The notes under the pieces were generated by a model. The model ran no database searches. It saw only the letters and a program-made list of their open reading frames with translations, and was not told where the DNA came from. 36,934 bases of DNA from an uncultured Leuconostoc sp. Its GTDB lineage: Bacteria; Bacillota; Bacilli; Lactobacillales; Lactobacillaceae. The stretch spans positions 1-36,934 of the forward strand of contig NZ_CAMJRK010000005.1 of NCBI RefSeq assembly GCF_946222815.1, written 5' to 3'. Position numbers and translations under genes: made by a program. Within the stretch, counting starts at the first letter, position 1, and every line of letters begins with the position of its first letter. Below, piece by piece: positions 15,669 to 24,303 of this stretch.

Positions 15669-17699
15669 TTATTGTTCCTCCACATTTTCTGTTAAAATGT
15701 GCTGCAACTGTTTTGTTACTTCTTCTGTTGTCATATCCGAAATTTGTGTCGCAGCGTTTGACAAGTGTCCGCCGCCACCCATAGCTTCCATCACACGTTG
15801 TACATTATGTTGACCAGTTGAACGTGCCGAAATACCTACGCGATGATCCGCACGTTTTGTAATGACATATGACGCTTCAACACCACTTATCTGCAAAAGT
15901 TCATCAGCAGCCTGCGCTGTAATCAAACCAGAATAAGTCGCATTATTTTCACCTGTTACAATGGCACTACCAGTATGAACCACGGCCAAATTAATTAAGT
16001 GAGTTCTGGCCTTAAAGTCTGTAAACTTTTCCTTCATAAAGGACTGAATCAAATTACTATCTGCACCGTTTGCACGTAAGTAACTCGCAGCATCAAATGT
16101 TCTTGTCCCTGTTCGTAAGGTAAAGTTTTTTGTATCAATTTGAATACCACCAAGCATCGCAGTAGCCTCTAACTTAGTTATAGGGGCATGACTTTGATCT
16201 TGATATTGTAACATTTCGACAACTAACTCAGAAGTTGATGAAGCGTATGGTTCAACATAAGTTAACAAAGGTTTTTCAGCTAACCCTTTTTCGGCTAAAC
16301 GATGGTGGTCAATAACGACAACACGATTAGCCATTTTTTCCAATAAATGTGGTGCACTTGTAATCGCTGCGCTTGCATGATCAACCAAAATTAATAATGT
16401 ATTGTCCCTTACCAATTTTAAAGCACGCGCTTCGTCAACAATTGAATCATTAATGTTTGATCCTGGCGCCACAATAGCAGGTGGATTCTTACGAATTTCT
16501 GCTAATAACGATGTAATGTCACTATAAACTGTTTTTTCATCGATAACTAAAAAAGCGGGTTTATTTTTGGTTTGTGCCATACGCCAAATACCAAGGCCTG
16601 CACCAATCGCATCCAAATCTGGTGTTGCATGCCCAACAATCATAACATTATCAGCTTGTTCCATGAGTTCAGCAACAGTTTGGGAAATCATCCTTGCCCG
16701 CACTCGTGTTCGCTTTTCCATTGGATTGGTTGCACCGCCATAAAAACGTGCAGCTGCTTGATTTGAATTAACAACCACTTGATCGCCACCACGTCCTAAA
16801 GCCAGATCCAAATTAGTTTGCGCCATTTTAGCTAGACTAATGATATCTTGCTCTCCATATGCAATTCCCATAGACAGTGTTACTGGTGAATTTTGTTGCG
16901 CTGTCGCTTCACGGATAGCTTTCAAAATTGAAAATTTATCTTTTTCAGCAGCTGACAATGCTGTTTGATAACCAAACATCACATAATGAACTGTGTTCAA
17001 ACGTCGTAAATAGATATGATGTGTTAATGCCCAATCACCCAAAGCACCAGTTACGTAGGTACGTAATGTCGACGTTTCTGATTCGCTCATACCTTCAGTA
17101 ACTTCTTCATAATTATCCACTGAAATTAAACCACTAAATAATTGATGATCTTTATATTCAGTTTCAATAGCAGCATAATCACTAATATCCATCATGTAAA
17201 TGACACGTAAATTCTGCTGAACATAAAGTGAAAATTGTTTATCTTGCCAGGTAATGGTATTCGTTTCTTTAGCATCCGAATAGTGTTTAACATCAGTCGC
17301 TAAACTTTTATCCAATTCAGCAAGTGTCATCCCTAAGACATCACGCTTATCCAGATACGCTTGCATATAAGGATTAATCCAATCAATTTTCCCAGTATCA
17401 TTTAATAAAATGATACCTATAGGCATACGAATCAACGCTTCTTGTTCACTACGAGAAATACGATATCCCAAGCCAGAAAGATATTCTTGTGCGCTTTCGT
17501 TAACTTCTTTTAATGCTTGCGTCGAATAAATTAAACCAACAATAACCACAATAATCCAGATTAAACCAAATACCCAATTAGTCATCACTGCAAAAATACC
17601 ACTCATGACACTCACGAAAAGTAACAATAATGTTACCGTGCCTAATTTTGAATTTTGAAAAAAAATAGGTAGTGTTTTAAAATTAAATAGTTTTTTCAC
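15669..17699 (-). CDS. gdpP: Cyclic-di-AMP phosphodiesterase GdpP
   Basis: 676 aa. Two N-terminal membrane segments (about 18-40 and 42-60), PAS domain (about 80-150), degenerate GGDEF domain (about 175-310; LGRGGDQVVV replaces the catalytic motif), then the DHH/DHHA1 phosphodiesterase with GHATPDLDAIGAGLG, VVIDHHRLAEKG and GGGHLSNAATQIS. It cleaves c-di-AMP to pApA and thereby tunes potassium, osmotic and wall-stress responses. The start is GTG at 17699 with GAGG upstream. It heads gdpP-rplI-dnaB. The 145-nt upstream gap holds the rpsR terminator and an AT-rich promoter region (TATACG-like elements near 17760) that I cannot define precisely. Confidence 0.96.
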   Translation of the reverse strand: MKKLFNFKTLPIFFQNSKLGTVTLLLLFVSVMSGIFAVMTNWVFGLIWIIVVIVGLIYSTQALKEVNESAQEYLSGLGYRISRSEQEALIRMPIGIILLNDTGKIDWINPYMQAYLDKRDVLGMTLAELDKSLATDVKHYSDAKETNTITWQDKQFSLYVQQNLRVIYMMDISDYAAIETEYKDHQLFSGLISVDNYEEVTEGMSESETSTLRTYVTGALGDWALTHHIYLRRLNTVHYVMFGYQTALSAAEKDKFSILKAIREATAQQNSPVTLSMGIAYGEQDIISLAKMAQTNLDLALGRGGDQVVVNSNQAAARFYGGATNPMEKRTRVRARMISQTVAELMEQADNVMIVGHATPDLDAIGAGLGIWRMAQTKNKPAFLVIDEKTVYSDITSLLAEIRKNPPAIVAPGSNINDSIVDEARALKLVRDNTLLILVDHASAAITSAPHLLEKMANRVVVIDHHRLAEKGLAEKPLLTYVEPYASSTSELVVEMLQYQDQSHAPITKLEATAMLGGIQIDTKNFTLRTGTRTFDAASYLRANGADSNLIQSFMKEKFTDFKARTHLINLAVVHTGSAIVTGENNATYSGLITAQAADELLQISGVEASYVITKRADHRVGISARSTGQHNVQRVMEAMGGGGHLSNAATQISDMTTEEVTKQLQHILTENVEEQ

Positions 17700-17803
17700 A
17701 AGTAACCTCAGTGTTTTTATATATCATTAACATTTTAGTGTTACCACTTAAAAATGTATTATACGTTCTATTTTACCACAATTGAAGTTTTTCTAAATAA
17801 ACA

Positions 17804-17831
17804 AAAAACCCAGGTAGTTACCTGAGTTTTT
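17804..17831 (-). terminator. Rho-independent terminator after rpsR
   Basis: Minus strand AAAAACTCAGGTA / TACCTGGGTTTTT with one G-T pair and a tight loop, followed by TGT. Located 14 nt after the rpsR stop; it closes rpsF-ssb-rpsR. Confidence 0.85.
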
Positions 17832-17844
17832 GAAGACAATAATA

Positions 17845-18129
17845 TTAATCTTCCGTAACGAATGGCAACAAAGCCATAATACGAGCACGCTTGATAGCGA
17901 TCGTAACTTTACGTTGATTTTTTGCTGAAGTACCTGTTACACGACGTGGCAAAATTTTACCGCGTTCTGAGATAAAGCGTTCCAACAATTCTGTGTTTTT
18001 GTAGTCAATGTACTCAATATGGTTAGCTGCAATGAAGTCAACCTTACGACGACGACGTGGACCGCCTTGTGGGCGACGCGAGCGTTGTGGACGTTCTGAG
18101 TTTTGTGGACGAGAGTTTTGTTCTGGCAT
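17845..18129 (-). CDS. rpsR: 30S ribosomal protein S18
   Basis: 94 aa. Core S18 features: RRRKVDFIAAN, IDYKNTELLERFISERGKILPRR broken into the conserved KILPRRVTG, and TIAIKRARIMALLPF. The N-terminus carries a basic extension of about 20 residues with three RPQ units (SRPQ, ERPQ, RRPQ), making it longer than the roughly 79-aa Bacillus protein. AAGGAG precedes ATG 18129. Third gene of rpsF-ssb-rpsR. Confidence 0.96.
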   Translation of the reverse strand: MPEQNSRPQNSERPQRSRRPQGGPRRRRKVDFIAANHIEYIDYKNTELLERFISERGKILPRRVTGTSAKNQRKVTIAIKRARIMALLPFVTED

Positions 18130-18166
18130 GATTAAAAGCTCCTTTCATATCGTTTTATTTATATTT

Positions 18167-18712
18167 TTAAAATGGTAGATCATCATCTGATATATCAATT
18201 TCTGTTTTGCCACTAGCCGCAAATGGGTTAGCCGCATCATTCGTTGCAGTTGATTGCATGTTTGAATTTTGGTTCGCACTAGCAAAAGGATCAACGCCAC
18301 TAAATGAATTATCACTTGGCGCACTGAAGTTACCACCATTGTTAGATGATGGTTCAGACGTGCCATTTTGAGCACGTCTTTTATCACTTTCAGCACGTGA
18401 TTCAAGTAATGAAAAATTATCAACAACAACTTCGGTAACGTAGACACGCTGTCCTTGGTTGTTTTCATAATTTCTTGTTTGCAAACGACCTTCAACAGCA
18501 ACCATAGCGCCTTTTCCAGTAAAGTTTGCAAAATTCTCGGCTGCTTTACGCCAAATCACGGCGTTAATAAAGTCAGCTTCACGTTCACCAGCTTGATTAG
18601 TAAACTGACGGTTAACCGCCAAACTAAACGTACCGACAGCTGTACCCGATTGGGTATAGCGCAATTCCACATCACGGGTCAATCGCCCAATCAATACTAC
18701 TCGATTAATCAT
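18167..18712 (-). CDS. ssb: Single-stranded DNA-binding protein
   Basis: 181 aa. OB fold (about 1-105: MINRVVLIGRLTRDVELRYT, FINAVIWRKAAENFANFTGKG), a disordered Ser/Asn-rich linker, and the acidic tip DISDDDLPF that recruits replication and repair partners. GGAG precedes ATG 18712. It lies between rpsF and rpsR. Because a LexA-type promoter sits two genes upstream (19555-19583) with no clear terminator between, ssb may receive SOS-induced transcription. Confidence 0.97.
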   Translation of the reverse strand: MINRVVLIGRLTRDVELRYTQSGTAVGTFSLAVNRQFTNQAGEREADFINAVIWRKAAENFANFTGKGAMVAVEGRLQTRNYENNQGQRVYVTEVVVDNFSLLESRAESDKRRAQNGTSEPSSNNGGNFSAPSDNSFSGVDPFASANQNSNMQSTATNDAANPFAASGKTEIDISDDDLPF

Positions 18713-18745
18713 AATAAAAGCTCCTTCACCAGTGGAATTTCAGAA

Positions 18746-19042
18746 TTATTCTGCGTCGCGCTTAATAATCATGTGACGTAAGATATCTTGCGAAATCTTA
18801 GCCAAACGATCAAATTCGTTGATAGCAGCATCGTCTTCTGCAGTGAAATTGATGATGTGATACACGCCTTCACGGTATCCAGCAATTTCATATGCAAAAC
18901 GACGAGTTGCCCAGTCAGCTGACTTTGTAATCGTTGCGCCATTATTAGTCAAAATGCCGTCAAAACGCTCAACGAGCGCTTTCTTTGCATCTGATTCTAA
19001 GTCAGGACGAACGATATAAGTCATTTCGTATGATGTAGCCAT
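18746..19042 (-). CDS. rpsF: 30S ribosomal protein S6
   Basis: 98 aa. Typical S6: TSYEMTYIVRPDLESDAKKA at the N-terminus, DWATRRFAYEIAGYREGVYH and FDRLAKISQDILRHMIIKRD. S6 pairs with S18, encoded two genes on. Strong AAAGGAGG before ATG 19042. The leader contains a hairpin matching the S6:S18 autoregulatory motif. The C-terminus is RDAE, one of four DAE ends in this window. Confidence 0.97.
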   Translation of the reverse strand: MATSYEMTYIVRPDLESDAKKALVERFDGILTNNGATITKSADWATRRFAYEIAGYREGVYHIINFTAEDDAAINEFDRLAKISQDILRHMIIKRDAE

Positions 19043-19063
19043 GTTTTATTTCCTCCTTTTGGT

Positions 19064-19088
19064 CTCCGGCAGCCTTGGCTGCAAGGAG
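19064..19088 (-). promoter_or_regulatory. S6:S18-binding autoregulatory hairpin in the rpsF leader
   Basis: Minus strand CUCC-UU-GCAGCC-AA-GGCUGC-C-GGAG: a two-part stem with an internal loop carrying the conserved CCG trinucleotide just before the closing strand. This is the architecture of the published rpsF leader motif bound by the S6:S18 complex, and it lies directly upstream of the Shine-Dalgarno. A second small hairpin (GTATAC-AAAA-GTATAT) precedes it. Confidence 0.8.
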
Positions 19089-19119
19089 TGGATATACTTT
19101 TGTATACTCACAATTATTA

Positions 19120-19149
19120 ATGATACTACAAAACGACCTAACATTTCAA
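19120..19149 (-). promoter_or_regulatory. Predicted rpsF promoter
   Basis: Minus strand TTGAAA (-35, 19144-19149), 18-nt spacer, TATCAT (-10, 19120-19125). Five of six matches in each hexamer; the start would be near 19113, leaving the autoregulatory hairpin in the leader. Confidence 0.7.
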
Positions 19150-19208
19150 GTGTTTCGCAGAATTTTCCATCTGGTCAACAAATGATACGTGAAAAAACTG
19201 CTTAACAC

Positions 19209-19514
19209 TTACGATTCATTGTTAAATTCAACTTCTTCTAGCATATCCGTAATCGTATCAATGAAATCAGAATCGTCTAATTGCTTTAAAATAGCATCAT
19301 CTTTTTTGCCTTGCATACTGACAAGCAAATTGGCTACAATGTTTTCCCACATGGCGTCGGCGTTGCGTTCTAATTTAACTGTACCATATTGCGCCCGCTC
19401 TTTACGTGCGTTATTTTTTGTTTCTTGAAAAGCATAAGCTTCCATCAAAACATGATCAACAATTTGTGTTGGTAATGCTTGTTCTAACACTTGTCTAAAT
19501 TCTGGTAATTGCAT
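19209..19514 (-). CDS. Unknown small acidic protein under a LexA-type promoter
   Basis: 101 aa, no signal peptide or membrane segment, rich in Glu/Asp and predicted helical (MQLPEFRQVLEQALPTQIVD at the start; DDSDFIDTITDMLEEVEF near the end). I do not recognise the family. GGAG precedes ATG 19514. The promoter TTGACA-N17-TAAAAT (19555-19583) has a perfect GAAC-N4-GTTC SOS box filling its spacer, so the gene is predicted to be DNA-damage inducible. Downstream lie rpsF, ssb and rpsR with no obvious terminator in between, so induction could extend to ssb. Possible roles in damage response are inference from regulation only. Confidence 0.75.
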   Translation of the reverse strand: MQLPEFRQVLEQALPTQIVDHVLMEAYAFQETKNNARKERAQYGTVKLERNADAMWENIVANLLVSMQGKKDDAILKQLDDSDFIDTITDMLEEVEFNNES

Positions 19515-19554
19515 GTGCCTTCTCCATATTGAAAATCGCGGTTATCTAGACTTT

Positions 19555-19583
19555 ATTTTACGAACATTTGTTCGTTTTGTCAA
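19555..19583 (-). promoter_or_regulatory. LexA-controlled promoter of the 101-aa gene
   Basis: Minus strand consensus TTGACA (19578-19583), 17-nt spacer, TAAAAT (19555-19560). The spacer contains CGAACAAATGTTCG (19561-19574), matching the Gram-positive LexA/DinR box CGAACRNRYGTTYG. A LexA dimer here would occlude RNA polymerase. Confidence 0.85.
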
Positions 19584-19586
19584 GTA

Positions 19587-21032
19587 CTACTTTGCTAACT
19601 CATATAAAGCTTGTGCAAATATGGCTTGCGCTCTTGGAATATTGTCTAGCAACACATATTCATCAGGTTGATGGCTCATCACCTCAACATCTGGAAATTG
19701 TCCGCCAAATGCAACGCCACGTTTCAACAGTCGCGCATAGGAACCACCATTTGATATTTTATAGGTTTTTTTCGTGTGTGTGTGTTGTGCATAAACTGAT
19801 TCTAGCGTTTCCACAATTGGATCACTCAGGCTAACCATATGTGGCTGATGACCAAACTGCGTTTCCTTGAAAATTTTGGCGTTGAGATCACCAACATGTC
19901 GCTGAACTTGTGTTAAAATCGCTGTTTCGGTTATGCCAATTGGAAAACGAAATTGAATTCGTATTTGACTGGGCTGGGCTTGTCGATAGATCATTTTACC
20001 AATATTCATTGTAAGATCACCCATAATAGCATCATGAAATACAAGACCTAATTTTTCACCAAACACATTCTGATGATTATCATCACCTAAAAATTCTAAG
20101 AAAGCATGTGCTTGTTCCTCAAATTCAAACTGATTCAAAAAATGAGCTAAATACGTCCCTGCATTTAAACCATCCTCTGGATAAGCGCCATGTACTGCTT
20201 TACCATACAGTGTCAATAAAATGTACCCATCGTCGTACTGACCAATACCAGTGATTAGAGGCGTTCTTGTTAGGTATTGTTCATATGTACCTAAAAATTG
20301 ATTAATATCATAGTTATCTGGCAACCTAATGATCGCTTTTGCGACACCGGGCACAACATTATCTCGTTCACCAGCATCAAACTTAAGTAACTGCCAATTA
20401 GAATCAAGGCGTGATTCCCCTTGAAATTTAATCGTAATTGTTTGCACACCTTTTTCACCTGGTACTACTGGGAATGCCCCATCTGGCGAGAATCCCAACG
20501 TTGGTTCGCCAACCTGTGCCAAATACGTTTTCATATCACGCCAGTCAGACTCTTCGTCACTGCCAAATATTAACCGAATATGACGTTTTGGTAAAAACCC
20601 ATTATTTTTTAATTGTAATAACGCATAATAACTGGCCATTAGATCAGCTTTCATATCATGTGTACCCCTGCCATAAAGACGATTACCAACAATTTTAGGG
20701 CTAAATGGTAAGGTTATCCGCCAAGAAGACGCGTTACCTGGGACAACATCCACATGTGACAAAACACCAACCGTCTCAGCCGCATTTTTGGGGCCATAAT
20801 CAACGACAACAACCATATTATCCGCTACACGAGTTACTGTAAAACCATCACGAGTCGCTAAATCAAATAAAAATTGCAACGCTGTCTCGATACCAGTTCC
20901 AAAAGGTTGCTGAAATGTCGCTGTTTTAGCATCTAAAACTGATGGAATCGCCAAAAACTGCAACAAATCTTGTTGCAGTGCTAGTTGGTAATTTTTCGCC
21001 TCTTCTTGCCATTCAAATGCTGTTTTTTCCAT
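19587..21032 (-). CDS. pepV: Dipeptidase PepV (M20 family)
   Basis: 481 aa. Zinc-dependent Xaa-His-type dipeptidase that hydrolyses imported dipeptides in the cytoplasm. Metal-binding regions: VGVLSHVDVVPG (His-x-Asp), LYGRGTHDMKADLMASYYAL (bridging Asp), IFGSDEESDWRDMKTYL (catalytic Glu-Glu), and a C-terminal His-containing segment. THDMKAD replaces the more common TSDDKGP but keeps the key Asp. The frame is open to a GTG at 21044, which has AGG at 5 nt; ATG 21032 is preceded by AGTGG, so the start is ambiguous by four codons. It follows ecfT by 30 nt, so it is probably the last gene of the T-box-controlled operon. Confidence 0.92.
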   Translation of the reverse strand: MEKTAFEWQEEAKNYQLALQQDLLQFLAIPSVLDAKTATFQQPFGTGIETALQFLFDLATRDGFTVTRVADNMVVVVDYGPKNAAETVGVLSHVDVVPGNASSWRITLPFSPKIVGNRLYGRGTHDMKADLMASYYALLQLKNNGFLPKRHIRLIFGSDEESDWRDMKTYLAQVGEPTLGFSPDGAFPVVPGEKGVQTITIKFQGESRLDSNWQLLKFDAGERDNVVPGVAKAIIRLPDNYDINQFLGTYEQYLTRTPLITGIGQYDDGYILLTLYGKAVHGAYPEDGLNAGTYLAHFLNQFEFEEQAHAFLEFLGDDNHQNVFGEKLGLVFHDAIMGDLTMNIGKMIYRQAQPSQIRIQFRFPIGITETAILTQVQRHVGDLNAKIFKETQFGHQPHMVSLSDPIVETLESVYAQHTHTKKTYKISNGGSYARLLKRGVAFGGQFPDVEVMSHQPDEYVLLDNIPRAQAIFAQALYELAK

Positions 21033-21062
21033 ATTATTAACCACTTTTACCTATTAAACTTT

Positions 21063-21893
21063 TTACTGAAATGGATTGTATAAACGACCACCATTAACGA
21101 TTAAAAGTCCCACGCCAATAACAATAACGCCAATTGAACCAACAAAAACTAGTATATCGCGTTTTGAAAAGGCTTGTTCTTGATACCAAGATCGCTTTTT
21201 CTCTCTACCAAAACGCCGTAGTTCCATCGCCTGGCTAATTGTTTCAATACGGTCCAAACTGGTAAATACCAAGGGTAAGATAATTTGTACAGCGCCCTTT
21301 GATCTTGCTAATAGTGACGCTTTTTTAGATATTTCATACCCGCGTGCTTGTTGCGCCAAACTAATTGTGTGATAGTCACTTTGGACATCAGGAATATAGC
21401 GCAAAGTAATAGCAAAAGAATAGGCTATTTTATAAGGTACCCCAATTTTATTCAAACCAGCAGCAAACTCACTTGGATTAGTGGTGAAAAGCAATATAAT
21501 TGCCAAGGGTAATGAAAATAGATACTTTAACAACAAGTTAAATTCATAAAATACTTGTTCTTGTGTGATTGTCCAATAACCACTACCAAACAAAGCGTGA
21601 TGCGTACCATATAACTGTGTACCATATTGTGGCGCAAGCACAGTTACCATGACCAAATTAATCACTGCAAACACAAGTACTAACTTCAACATAAGCGCAT
21701 ATTCATGATATTTAATTTGTGCCATTTTCATTAAAGCCATCGCTAAAATACCCAGTGCTAAAAGAAATCGCGTATCATAGGAAATCATGCCCATCGTACT
21801 TATCGCCAAAAAACCAACTAGTTTTGCTGTCCCAGTCGTGTGATTAAGCCAAGTATCCCGTTCTTTGTATCCAAATAAATTATTCATAGTCAT
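21063..21893 (-). CDS. ECF transporter transmembrane component EcfT
   Basis: 276 aa with about five or six membrane segments and the cytoplasmic coupling region carrying the two Ala-Arg-Gly-type motifs: SLAQQARGYEISKKAS (ARG) and QAMELRRFGREKKRS (LRRFG in the second position). These bind the ATPase grooves. Preceded by ecfA (77-nt gap) and followed by pepV. The start is ATG 21893 or 21887 (MTMNNLFGYKERDTWLNH); neither has a strong adjacent Shine-Dalgarno. A GGAAGGGG lies about 57-65 nt upstream with an imperfect hairpin in between, but not placed well enough to count it with the looped initiation sites. Confidence 0.92.
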   Translation of the reverse strand: MTMNNLFGYKERDTWLNHTTGTAKLVGFLAISTMGMISYDTRFLLALGILAMALMKMAQIKYHEYALMLKLVLVFAVINLVMVTVLAPQYGTQLYGTHHALFGSGYWTITQEQVFYEFNLLLKYLFSLPLAIILLFTTNPSEFAAGLNKIGVPYKIAYSFAITLRYIPDVQSDYHTISLAQQARGYEISKKASLLARSKGAVQIILPLVFTSLDRIETISQAMELRRFGREKKRSWYQEQAFSKRDILVFVGSIGVIVIGVGLLIVNGGRLYNPFQ

Positions 21894-21970
21894 TATGCCA
21901 AATATATCACTTTTGTGTCGGTAAATTCACCACACACTAGTCAGCACTTTCCCCTTCCAAAATGTTTAAA

Positions 21971-23656
21971 CTAAACTTGACCATGGACAATTGCCGCATT
22001 TAACTCTTCAGGATTTGAAATACCCAATCGATTTGCTAATTGATAAATACTCGTCGTTCGCAAGCTAGCTGCTGTCACTAGTTTTTCATCTGCTAATAAT
22101 TCAGCAGGTGTTGTATCTGCCAACAACTGGCCATCAACAACTACTAATGCACGCTCGACAAAGTTAGCAAGTAAATGCATATCATGTGTGATAATGATAA
22201 TCGTTGTATTTTCTTGCTTATTGATTGTTGCTAGAAAATCTAATAATTCCCCCGTATGTGTCGCGTCCTGTCCGGCAGTTGGTTCATCTAAAATTAAAAT
22301 TTGAGGCGATAACACTAACACAGCAGCAATTGTCAGACGCTTTTTTTGACCAAAGCTCAGCGCAGAAATCGGCCAATGCCGCATACTATCGAGATCAATT
22401 AATTTTAGAACAGCACGTGTCCGTGCCTCTACCTCATCAGTTGGCACATGACGTAAGATTAATCCGCTCGCTACTTCCTCAAAAACGGTCGCTTTGGTTA
22501 TCATATGGTTTGGATTCTGGAGTACATAGCCGATATCATCTGCACGTTCTTTAATTGATTGTTGTAAGACAGATTTGCCGTCCAACAAAATATCACCTGA
22601 ATCAGGCATCAAAAAGCCTGTCAATAAATGTGATAATGTTGTTTTCCCTGAGCCATTTTTACCAACAATACCTAAAACTTCACCTTGATGAATAACCGTG
22701 CTGAATTGTTTAAACAGACGCTGCTTTTTATCGTAGCTAAACTCGACATTTTCAATGACTAACTTTTTTGTGTGATGTAATCCTTTTTTTACCGGTATTT
22801 TCAGTTGCTCAATCGCTGCCTTGTTCTCATCTACAACGACCCGCTTGACGTCTGCCACGTTTGCTAGTGATGCTACGTCAACATTTGCACGACGTAATAA
22901 TTTAACATATAAAGGTTCATCTAACCCATTCTCTGGTAAGATACCCGATTGAATCATTTCTGTTGGCGTGCCATTGGCTACAATTCGGCCATCTGCCATA
23001 ACAATAACACGATCAACATGTGCACTAAGTACTTCTTCAATGCGATGTTCTATGATAACCACTGTCAAATCACGTTCCGTTTGTAATTTGTCTATCATCT
23101 CCATCGCAACCACACCAGCAGCTGGATCTAAACTAGCCAAGGGTTCATCAAATAACAATAATTTACCATCATCTACCAAAACACCAGCCATCGCTGTGCG
23201 TTGCTTTTGACCACCGGAAAGCGCTTGTGGTGCCAAATTTAACCGTTCTCCCAAACCAAATCGGTTGGCCCACTTACTGACCTCTGCTTTAATATGAGAT
23301 ACTGATTGATTGTCATTTTCAAGTGCAAACGCGATATCTTCTGCCACTGTCAATCCGACAAACTGAGCATCAGAATCTTGCAATACTGTCCCAGCCTGCA
23401 AAGATAAATCAAAGAGCGTTTGTTCAACAATATTTTTACCGTTTAACGTTAATTTACCCGTAATATCTCCAGCATAAGCTTGTGGAATAAGCCCATTAAG
23501 CAAACGCAAAAGTGTTGTTTTACCCGAACCAGACGCGCCAGCAATCAGTACTTTTTCACCTGGATAGATCTGAAAGCTAACATCGTGAAGTGTTGGCTCA
23601 GCCTGTGCATGGTATTTAAATGTAACATGTTGAAAATCAATTATTGGTGCTGGCAT
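21971..23656 (-). CDS. ECF transporter ATP-binding protein with two fused ATPase domains
   Basis: 561 aa, two ABC ATPase domains in one chain (equivalent to EcfA1-EcfA2). Domain 1: Walker A GASGSGKTT (about 37-45), signature LSGGQKQR, Walker B LLLFDEPLASLDP. Domain 2: Walker A GKNGSGKTT (about 333), signature LSFGQKKR, Walker B ILILDEPTAGQD. It energises substrate uptake by the S component encoded just upstream (51 nt). AAGGGA precedes ATG 23656. A fused ATPase next to its own S and T genes indicates a dedicated (group I) ECF transporter rather than one sharing the general module. Confidence 0.94.
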   Translation of the reverse strand: MPAPIIDFQHVTFKYHAQAEPTLHDVSFQIYPGEKVLIAGASGSGKTTLLRLLNGLIPQAYAGDITGKLTLNGKNIVEQTLFDLSLQAGTVLQDSDAQFVGLTVAEDIAFALENDNQSVSHIKAEVSKWANRFGLGERLNLAPQALSGGQKQRTAMAGVLVDDGKLLLFDEPLASLDPAAGVVAMEMIDKLQTERDLTVVIIEHRIEEVLSAHVDRVIVMADGRIVANGTPTEMIQSGILPENGLDEPLYVKLLRRANVDVASLANVADVKRVVVDENKAAIEQLKIPVKKGLHHTKKLVIENVEFSYDKKQRLFKQFSTVIHQGEVLGIVGKNGSGKTTLSHLLTGFLMPDSGDILLDGKSVLQQSIKERADDIGYVLQNPNHMITKATVFEEVASGLILRHVPTDEVEARTRAVLKLIDLDSMRHWPISALSFGQKKRLTIAAVLVLSPQILILDEPTAGQDATHTGELLDFLATINKQENTTIIIITHDMHLLANFVERALVVVDGQLLADTTPAELLADEKLVTAASLRTTSIYQLANRLGISNPEELNAAIVHGQV

Positions 23657-23707
23657 AATATTCCCTTGTATTTATGTACGCAAGCATTTCTGCTTGCTTA
23701 GCAATTA

Positions 23708-24274
23708 TTATTCGTTACGTAAACTATTTTTCTTTGGACGTGACTTAACATAAGCCACTAATAGTAATGATCCGATAATGGCCACAGATACTGTATTCAC
23801 TACTGCTGTGACGGCACCTTGTAGAAAGACTTTTTGTGCTGCCTCTTTGTAAATCAAAATATCACCAATTGGTGCAATAATAAACCAAACAATAACATTC
23901 GAAATTGCTTGCCAAATATTAAATTGTATTAATTTTTTAGTTGATAAATTACCATATTCTAGGGCTAAATACTTTTTCCCTAGGCCTAGTAACAAACCAA
24001 AAATACCATCAGCAATTACCCAAGACCACCATGGTGAGCCATACGTCACAGCATCATTTAATGTATGACCAATAAAGCCAACTAATAAACCAACTACTGG
24101 GCCAAACAAACCGGCAATTAAAGCTAGCCAACCCTCTGCCAAATTAATCGTGGTATTTGGTATGCCTGTTGGGATAGCAATAAATTTCATTAGCACAAAG
24201 AAGACTGCTGCACCAATACCCGTTGCCACAACGGAACGAACTGAAAATCCCTGAGATTTTTTCTTAGTATTCAT
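23708..24274 (-). CDS. ECF transporter S component, UPF0397 family
   Basis: 188 aa, about five or six membrane helices. Motifs IPNTTINLAEGWLALIAGLFGP and GFIGHTLNDAVTYGSPWWSW (each quoted within 20-22 residues of the conserved region 40-95) are characteristic of UPF0397 substrate-binding subunits. The substrate is not known from the sequence. Its place behind a T-box with a Met-like specifier and a SAM hydrolase suggests methionine or a methionine/SAM-related compound. GGAG is present before ATG 24274 (AAGGAGTACAATAA). Gap to the SAM hydrolase is 29 nt. Confidence 0.85.
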   Translation of the reverse strand: MNTKKKSQGFSVRSVVATGIGAAVFFVLMKFIAIPTGIPNTTINLAEGWLALIAGLFGPVVGLLVGFIGHTLNDAVTYGSPWWSWVIADGIFGLLLGLGKKYLALEYGNLSTKKLIQFNIWQAISNVIVWFIIAPIGDILIYKEAAQKVFLQGAVTAVVNTVSVAIIGSLLLVAYVKSRPKKNSLRNE

Positions 24275-24303
24275 TTATTGTACTCCTTTTTCTTAAGCTA
24301 AAT

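Noticed and set aside
21894..21958. ecfT as another hairpin-split ribosome site
   Set aside because: GGAAGGGG and an imperfect hairpin are present, but about 34 nt would remain between SD and ATG after looping out.
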